A stretch of 64,000 nt of DNA, taken from the NCBI GenBank assembly GCA_031655335.1, contig CP134226.1, forward strand, positions 682,001-746,000, written 5' to 3'. Source of the DNA: Thalassospiraceae bacterium LMO-SO8 (GTDB lineage Bacteria > Pseudomonadota > Alphaproteobacteria > Rhodospirillales > Casp-alpha2). The position numbers and the translations under genes were made by a program. The notes beneath the pieces are model-generated. The model was not told the DNA's origin. It saw only the letters and a program-made list of their open reading frames with translations, and made no database searches. Below, in pieces: positions 58,921 through 64,000 of the stretch (its first letter is position 1; each line of letters opens with the position of its first letter).

Positions 58921-59413
58921 CGCCCTGCCCCGCCGCCGGATCACCCTGACCGTCAACGGCAAGGAACATTCGGCCGAAACGGAAGACCGCTATTCCCTGG
59001 CCGATTTCCTGCGCCACGGCCTGGGCCTGACCGGCACCCATCTGGGGTGCGAGCATGGCGTCTGCGGCGCCTGCACCGTGCTGGTCAACGGCGAGGCCGT
59101 GCGCGGCTGCCTGATGCTGGCGGTCCAGGCCGAAGGATGCCGGGTCACCACCATCGAGGGCCTGGCCGACGACGACGGAGCCCTAAGCCCCCTGCAACAG
59201 GCCTTCATGGACAACCACGGCCTGCAATGCGGGTTCTGCACCCCAGGCATCCTGACCACTCTGACCGCCTATCTGCGCGACCATCCGAACGCGGACGAGC
59301 CGGAAATCCGCGAGGCGCTGTCCGGCAACATCTGCCGCTGCACCGGCTACGACACCATCGTGCGCGCGGCCCTGGCCGCCGCCCGGACGATCCGCGAAGG
59401 AGCCAAGGCATGA
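58913..59413 (+). CDS. [2Fe-2S] small subunit of a molybdenum hydroxylase (CoxS-like)
   Basis: The 166-residue subunit has a plant-type ferredoxin cluster (CEHGVCGACTVLVNGEAVRGC, in parts GCEHGVCGACT and VRGC, near 45-68) and a second [2Fe-2S] set (QCGFCTPG and GNICRCTGYD near 105-145). It links FAD and molybdenum subunits. The start ATG 58913 lies inside the end of the coxM-like gene; the ATGA overlap with the large subunit gene continues the coupling. Confidence 0.92.
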   Translation: MPDALPRRRITLTVNGKEHSAETEDRYSLADFLRHGLGLTGTHLGCEHGVCGACTVLVNGEAVRGCLMLAVQAEGCRVTTIEGLADDDGALSPLQQAFMDNHGLQCGFCTPGILTTLTAYLRDHPNADEPEIREALSGNICRCTGYDTIVRAALAAARTIREGAKA

Positions 59414-61761
59414 GTTCGACCGCCTTCGTCGGCCAGCGCGTGAAGCGCCTGGAAGACCCGGACCTTTTGACCGGCAAGGGACAGTTCCTGGATGACCTGA
59501 AACTGCCGGGCCTGCTGGAAGCCGCCTTCGTGCGCAGCCCCTTCGCCCATGCCACCTTCACCGAGATCGACGCGGAAGAAGCCCGCGCCATGCCCGGCGT
59601 CCATGCCGTGCTGACGGCCAGGGACCTGCCGGCCGAGATGCAGGGGCAGCGCATTCTGTTGCAGGTGCCCCATCCGCAGATCACCAATGCCGTGACCCAG
59701 GAACCCTTGGCGTCCCGGGAAGTCTGCTTCGTCGGCGAGGCCGTCGCCGTGGTCATCGCCGACAACCGCCACCTGGCCGAGGACGCGGCCGAGAGGGTGA
59801 TCGTCGATTGGGAACCCTTGCCCGCCGCAAGCCATTGCGACGCGGCGTTGAAGCCCGGCGCCCCCGTGACCCATTCATCCATGACCGACAACATCGCCGG
59901 GCGCCTCAACCTGGGATACGGCGACGTGGACGCGGCCTTCCGAAACGCCGCGCATGTGGTCGAGGAACGCTACGCGCCCCATCGCGGCACCGGCCATCCC
60001 ATGGAGTGCCGGGGCGTGGCGGCGGTCTACGACGTGGTCGGCGACGCCTTCCGCATCTGGACGTCGACCCAGACGCCCCACAACACGCAGCGCGCCGTGA
60101 TCGACATGTTCGGGCTGTCGGAAGACAAGGTCCGCGTCATCACCCCCGACGTCGGCGGCGGCTTCGGCCCCAAGAACCAGGTCTATCCCGAGGAACTGGT
60201 GATCCCGGCGGCGGCCCGCCTGCTGGGCCGCCCGGTGAAATGGGCCGAGGACCGGCGCGAACACTTCCTGACCACGACGCAGGAGCGGGACCAGGTGTGG
60301 GACGTCGCCGCCGCCGTGGACGCGGACGGCGTGCTGCTCGGCGTCAAGGGCACGCTGATCCACGACGCCGGGGCCTATCTGCCCTGGGGCATCATCATGC
60401 CCTATATCTCGGCGACCACCCTGCCCGGCCCTTACAAGCTGCCGGCCTACCGCATGGCGGTGACCGTCGCCTTCACCAACCTGGTGCCGACCACGCCGCT
60501 GCGGGGTGCCGGACGGCCCCAGGCCGTGTTCGCCATGGAACGGCTGATGGACGCCGTGGCGCAAAAGCTGGGCCTGGACCCGGCGGAGGTGCGGCGGCGC
60601 AACTTCATCCAGGCCGACGAGATGCCCTACGACATGGGCCTGACCTACCGCGACGGCGCGCCCGTGATGTACGACACGGGCGATTATCCGCAGGCCCAGG
60701 CGCTGGCCCTGGCCAAGGCCGGCTACGACGATTTCCCGGCCCGCCAGAAAGCGGCCCTGGCCCAAGGCCGCCACATCGGCATCGGCATCGGCAACTATGT
60801 GGAGGGCACGGGCCTCGGCCCCTTCGAGGGGGCGACCATCCGCATCCTGACCAACGGACGCGTCGCGATCTACACGGGGGCCGCGGCGGCGGGTCAGGCC
60901 CACCGCACGACCCTGGCGCAGATCTGCGCCGACGAAATGAACGTCGACGTCACCGACATCGACGTGGTCGGCGGCGACACGGGCGTCATGCCGCGGGGGG
61001 CGGGGACCTACGCGTCCCGGATCACCGTCAACGCCGGGTCGTCCGTACGGGTGGCGTCCATCGAACTGCGCGGCAAGGCCCTGGCGCTCGCCGCCGCCAA
61101 GTTCGACGTGAAGCCGGAAGACGTGGAACTGACCCATGGCGCCGTGCGCATCAAGGGCGAGCAGGGCGACAGCATCACCTTCGAGGAACTGGCCAAGATG
61201 ACCAGCGGCATGCCCGGCTACGCCCTGCCCAAGGGGGTGAAGCCGGACCTGGAGGCGTCGGGCTATTTCACGCCGCCGCAGGCGACCTATTCCAACGGCA
61301 GCCACGTCGCCGAGGTCGAGGTCGATGCGGAAACCGGCCAGGTCAAAATCCTGAAGTACACCGTGGTCCACGACTGCGGCACGGTCATCAATCCCATGCT
61401 GGTCGACGGTCAGGTCCAGGGCGGGGTCGCCCACGGCATCGGCAACGCGCTTTTGGAGCGCATGGTGTTCGACGCCGACGCCAATCCGCTGACCACCACC
61501 TTCGCCGACTACCTGATGCCGACGGCGGAACTCGTGCCCGACTGCGACATCGTGCATATGGAAAGTCCCACCCCCCTGAACCCCCTGGGCGCCAAGGGCG
61601 CCGGCGAAGGCGGCACCATCCCCGCCCCGGCCGCCATCGTCGCGGCGGTGGAAAGCGCGCTCACGCCCTTCGGCCTGCGCATCACCGATTGCCCCATCAC
61701 GCCGCAGCGCATCGTCGAACTGATCCAGACGGCACAAGAAACCATCCAGGAGGACCATTGA
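59410..61761 (+). CDS. Molybdopterin-binding large subunit of a molybdenum hydroxylase (form II CoxL-like)
   Basis: The 783-residue subunit has FVGQRVKRLEDPDLLTGKGQF at the start, DVGGGFGPKNQVYPEE (near 257), the active-site loop PLRGAGRPQA (near 364) and the catalytic-Glu motif KGAGEGG near the C-terminus. The RGAGR loop marks form II enzymes, most of which do not oxidise CO. It would hydroxylate an organic substrate at a carbon next to a heteroatom or aldehyde. Translationally coupled in both directions (ATGA and TGATG overlaps). Confidence 0.92.
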   Translation: MSSTAFVGQRVKRLEDPDLLTGKGQFLDDLKLPGLLEAAFVRSPFAHATFTEIDAEEARAMPGVHAVLTARDLPAEMQGQRILLQVPHPQITNAVTQEPLASREVCFVGEAVAVVIADNRHLAEDAAERVIVDWEPLPAASHCDAALKPGAPVTHSSMTDNIAGRLNLGYGDVDAAFRNAAHVVEERYAPHRGTGHPMECRGVAAVYDVVGDAFRIWTSTQTPHNTQRAVIDMFGLSEDKVRVITPDVGGGFGPKNQVYPEELVIPAAARLLGRPVKWAEDRREHFLTTTQERDQVWDVAAAVDADGVLLGVKGTLIHDAGAYLPWGIIMPYISATTLPGPYKLPAYRMAVTVAFTNLVPTTPLRGAGRPQAVFAMERLMDAVAQKLGLDPAEVRRRNFIQADEMPYDMGLTYRDGAPVMYDTGDYPQAQALALAKAGYDDFPARQKAALAQGRHIGIGIGNYVEGTGLGPFEGATIRILTNGRVAIYTGAAAAGQAHRTTLAQICADEMNVDVTDIDVVGGDTGVMPRGAGTYASRITVNAGSSVRVASIELRGKALALAAAKFDVKPEDVELTHGAVRIKGEQGDSITFEELAKMTSGMPGYALPKGVKPDLEASGYFTPPQATYSNGSHVAEVEVDAETGQVKILKYTVVHDCGTVINPMLVDGQVQGGVAHGIGNALLERMVFDADANPLTTTFADYLMPTAELVPDCDIVHMESPTPLNPLGAKGAGEGGTIPAPAAIVAAVESALTPFGLRITDCPITPQRIVELIQTAQETIQEDH

Positions 61762-62498
61762 TGAGCGCCAGCGACCGTTTCCGCGTTTCCCGCGACGGCC
61801 CCGTCGCCCGCGTGACCCTGTGCCAGGGAGCCGAAGGCAACACCCTGGCGCCGCCCGACATGCAGGCCATCGGCGCGGCCATCCGGGCCGAGGGCTCGGA
61901 CTCATCCGTGAAGCTGGTCGTCGTCACCGGCGAGGGCGCCGATTTCTGCCTGGGCCGGCGCATCGTGCCGGGGGTGACGCCGCCCGCCAACGCACGGGCG
62001 TTCCGCGAGCGGGTCGCCGACGCGATCCTAGGGGTCTATGAAAACCTGCGCATGACCCCGGTGCCTGTGCTGGCCGCCGTGCAGGGCCGGGCCAAGGGGT
62101 TCGGCTGCGCCTTCGCCGCCCAGGCCGACGTGACCATCGCCGAGGACGAGGCCCGGTTTTCCATGCCGGAAATGGACGGCAACCTGCCGCCGACCCTGGC
62201 CATTTCCGCCGCCCTGCCGAAAATGCCCGCCAAGGCCGTGCTCGACATGGTGCTGACCCGCGACGAAATCGACGCCCAGACGGCCTTTCATTTCGGGCTG
62301 ATTTCCCGGGTTGCCCCGAAGGGCGGCCTGACGGCCGCGACGGCCGCCTATATCGCCAAATTGGCCGACCGCGACCGCGACGCCCTGGTCGCCATCAAGG
62401 AATACATGCGCCTGGCCCCGACCATGGACCTTGCCGGGCAGGCCCGTTATGGGGCAAACCTGATTGCGGTCGAAATGACCTCCCAGGACAAAGCTTAA
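61761..62498 (+). CDS. Enoyl-CoA hydratase/isomerase family protein
   Basis: The 245-residue crotonase-fold protein has VVTGEGADFCLGRRI (near 52-66), AVQGRAKGFGCAFAAQADVTIAE (near 96-118) and SMPEMDGNLPPTLA. One catalytic-Glu position is replaced in the region MDGNLPP, so it may be an isomerase or hydrolase rather than a hydratase. Its start overlaps the large subunit stop (TGATG), after CCAGGAGGA, and it is part of the operon. A substrate with a CoA thioester in the same pathway is implied. Confidence 0.86.
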   Translation: MSASDRFRVSRDGPVARVTLCQGAEGNTLAPPDMQAIGAAIRAEGSDSSVKLVVVTGEGADFCLGRRIVPGVTPPANARAFRERVADAILGVYENLRMTPVPVLAAVQGRAKGFGCAFAAQADVTIAEDEARFSMPEMDGNLPPTLAISAALPKMPAKAVLDMVLTRDEIDAQTAFHFGLISRVAPKGGLTAATAAYIAKLADRDRDALVAIKEYMRLAPTMDLAGQARYGANLIAVEMTSQDKA

Positions 62499-62513
62499 GA
62501 ACAGGACCAGCCC

Positions 62514-63293
62514 ATGCCCATGATTTCCGTCAACGGTGAAACCCTGCATTACCGCCAGGCCGGCAGCGGCCCGACGCTGCTGATGCTGCACAGCCTGGGC
62601 ACCAACGGCTATCTGTGGGAAGGGCAGATCGCGGCATTGAAGGACAAGTTCACCTGTGTGGCGCTCGACGCCCGCGGTCATGGCCGCTCGTCCAACCGGG
62701 GCGGCGTGACCATGCAGGCGGTGGCCGAGGATGCCCATGCGCTGTTGACGGAACTGGGCCTGCTGCCCGCGCACGTCATGGGAATTTCCATGGGCGGGCT
62801 GCAATGCGCGCGCCTGCACGCCCTGGCCCCCAATGACGTGCTGTCCATCGTCTACGCCGACAGCTTCGCCTTCATGGGCGAGGCGGGGCCGGAGCGGATT
62901 GCGGGCATGGAAGCCAAGATGGCGACCATGACCATGACCGAATTCGCCAAGGACTATGCCGACAGCACCCTGCTGCCGACGACGGGCACGGCCCACCACC
63001 AGGCCCTGGTCGCCGCCATCACCGGCATGACCAAGGACGATTACCTGGACGCCGTGCGCTCCGTGTTCACCGAAGACGTGCGCGCGCAATTGCAGGGCAT
63101 CGACAAGCCCATGCACATCGTCACCGGCGACCAGGACCAGCGCACCCCGCTGGCGGCGGCGGAAAGCGTCCAGGCCCTGGTCAAGGGATCGACGCTCGAG
63201 GCCATTCCGAATGCGGCGCATCTGTCGAACATCGACAATCCGGCCGGCTTCATGGCCGCCGTGGGGCCTTTCCTCGAGCGCGTTCGGAGATAG
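62514..63293 (+). CDS. Alpha/beta hydrolase, 3-oxoadipate enol-lactonase-like
   Basis: The 259-residue enzyme has the PcaD-like opening MISVNGETLHYRQAGSGPTLLMLHSLG (in parts), nucleophile GISMGGLQ with Ser near 93, Asp in GDQDQRTP (near 205) and His in AAHLSN (near 237). It follows the crotonase gene by 15 bases and closes the operon. It may open a lactone or cleave an ester or C-C bond in the same degradation route. Confidence 0.87.
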   Translation: MPMISVNGETLHYRQAGSGPTLLMLHSLGTNGYLWEGQIAALKDKFTCVALDARGHGRSSNRGGVTMQAVAEDAHALLTELGLLPAHVMGISMGGLQCARLHALAPNDVLSIVYADSFAFMGEAGPERIAGMEAKMATMTMTEFAKDYADSTLLPTTGTAHHQALVAAITGMTKDDYLDAVRSVFTEDVRAQLQGIDKPMHIVTGDQDQRTPLAAAESVQALVKGSTLEAIPNAAHLSNIDNPAGFMAAVGPFLERVRR

Positions 63294-63441
63294 CAGCCCC
63301 CTTGGCCCCCCTTGGGCCACCTTGTTTTCCCCCGCCCGACACCCGTTAATGGTGCATTCTATTATATTCATTGCGTTCCCGGCAGGTGGTTTTTATTAAT
63401 GACCCTGCCTTGAGGAACCCGCCGGAAAGCAACTCTTCTTA

Positions 63442-64000
63442 ATGTCTGAACGCTCGGACGACGACGTCCTTAAATCTGTTCTGGAAGGCAGCCCGATCGG
63501 TGCGGCCATCCTCGACGTCGCAAGCGGCAAGCGCCTGTTCGTGAACAGCCGTCTCGTCACTATGTTCGGCGCCGCGTCGGCCGACGACCTCCTGAACAAC
63601 GACATTCGGGACACCTGGGTCGACCCCGACGCTTTCACCGCCTCCTACACGCAGTTCAGCAAGGGCGAACTGTTGGTGAACGTTGAATCGGAACGCAGAC
63701 GTTTCGACGGAACCAAGTGGTGGGTGCTGATGAACACGCAGCCCATTACCTTTGAATCCCGAAAGGCCGGCATTGTCTGGCACATCGACATTTCAGACCG
63801 CAAGAACGCGGAAGCGCAAATTCTCCAGGCCAAAAAAGAGGCTGAGGACGCCAGTCACGCGAAATCTGATTTCCTCGCCCATGTCAGCCACGAGTTGCGC
63901 ACGCCGCTGAACAGCATCCTCGGGTTTTCCCAGATGCTGTCCACCGAGTCCGCCACCGGCATCAATCCCGCCAACCGGATCGAATACGCCAAGAACATCT
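63442..64000 (+). CDS. PAS sensor histidine kinase (3' truncated by the window end)
   Basis: ATG 63442 opens a frame that runs to the last base, so the gene is incomplete; 186 codons are visible. A PAS domain (about 8-115, [21 protein letters not shown] in parts) is followed by a linker and the H-box [10 protein letters not shown] with phosphoacceptor His150. No membrane segment is present. The AT-rich region before it (63350-63390) holds a likely promoter. It resembles the kinase at 7537-9816 in the linker and H-box region but is not the same protein. The ATPase domain and any receiver domain lie outside the window. Confidence 0.85.
   Translation, partial: MSERSDDDVLKSVLEGSPIGAAILDVASGKRLFVNSRLVTMFGAASADDLLNNDIRDTWVDPDAFTASYTQFSKGELLVNVESERRRFDGTKWWVLMNTQPITFESRKAGIVWHIDISDRKNAEAQILQAKKEAEDASHAKSDFLAHVSHELRTPLNSILGFSQMLSTESATGINPANRIEYAKNI

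Noticed and set aside
59410-61761. Naming the operon CO dehydrogenase
   Set aside because: The active-site loop is RGAGR (form II), not the AYxCSFR loop of CO-oxidising enzymes.
59875-61905. A 676-codon minus-strand open frame opposite the CoxL-like gene
   Set aside because: It shows shadow composition and no motif; the plus-strand gene has all family landmarks.

Overview
The window is about 64 kb of GC-rich chromosomal DNA from what looks like an alphaproteobacterium, probably of the Rhodospirillales. Signs are the codon use, a DUF1491 protein, PAS_5 and PAS_7-like sensor domains, many FCD-type GntR regulators, TauD-like dioxygenases and CaiB/BaiF CoA-transferases. A NavBac sodium channel hints at a marine lifestyle. 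I see no rRNA, insertion sequence, phage or CRISPR array. One tRNA (Val, GAC) is present. The lineage is inferred; no marker gene settles it.

Layout. 1-5.6 kb: 3' part of a molybdenum hydroxylase, an enolase-superfamily dehydratase, and a convergent LeuCD-like dehydratase operon with its GntR regulator. 5.6-13.9 kb: a candidate small RNA, DUF1491, an orphan MlaF-like ATPase, DUF454, a four-PAS histidine kinase, glnS, an isomerase, a CMD protein and a D-amino-acid transaminase. 13.9-20.3 kb: a complete chaperone-usher pilus locus (small secreted protein, two paralogous pilins, chaperone, usher, tip protein). Each pilin has its own promoter with an FNR/FixK-type anaerobox. 20.3-34.2 kb: accessory catabolism (epoxide-hydrolase-like enzyme, two dioxygenases with a LysR regulator, a glutamate-synthase-like FMN enzyme, two zinc alcohol dehydrogenases, a dihydroxyphthalate-decarboxylase-like protein), plus PPK2, an aldolase-family protein and a nitroreductase. 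34.2-35.3 kb: two small exported proteins of unknown role.

35.3-43.4 kb: tcuAB (tricarballylate oxidation), a carbamoyltransferase, tRNA-Val, N-formylglutamate amidohydrolase, a GNAT acetyltransferase, a strong candidate for an unannotated minus-strand small RNA (about 41616-41723), a lytic transglycosylase and a cupin. tcuA and the cupin share a TTGTATACAA palindrome upstream. 43.4-51.2 kb: sodium channel, EamA exporter, GST, ACC deaminase with a divergent AcdR-like Lrp regulator, and an acyl-CoA dehydrogenase/hydratase/CoA-transferase operon. 51.3-64 kb: a GT2 glycosyltransferase with a radical SAM enzyme, a 2-hydroxyacid dehydrogenase, a GntR regulator divergent from a PEP-mutase-family lyase, a MarR-led molybdenum-hydroxylase operon (coxG-M-S-L-like, enoyl-CoA hydratase, alpha/beta hydrolase), and the start of a second PAS histidine kinase cut by the window end.

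The overall picture is a metabolic generalist with many small, locally regulated catabolic modules. The regulatory DNA is unusually readable: near-perfect operators for GntR, LysR, Lrp and MarR proteins, two anaeroboxes, and a dispersed hairpin repeat at convergent gene ends. No gene-free stretch over 300 bp is empty: 15142-15448 holds a duplicated pilin promoter and 41567-41917 holds the small RNA candidate.
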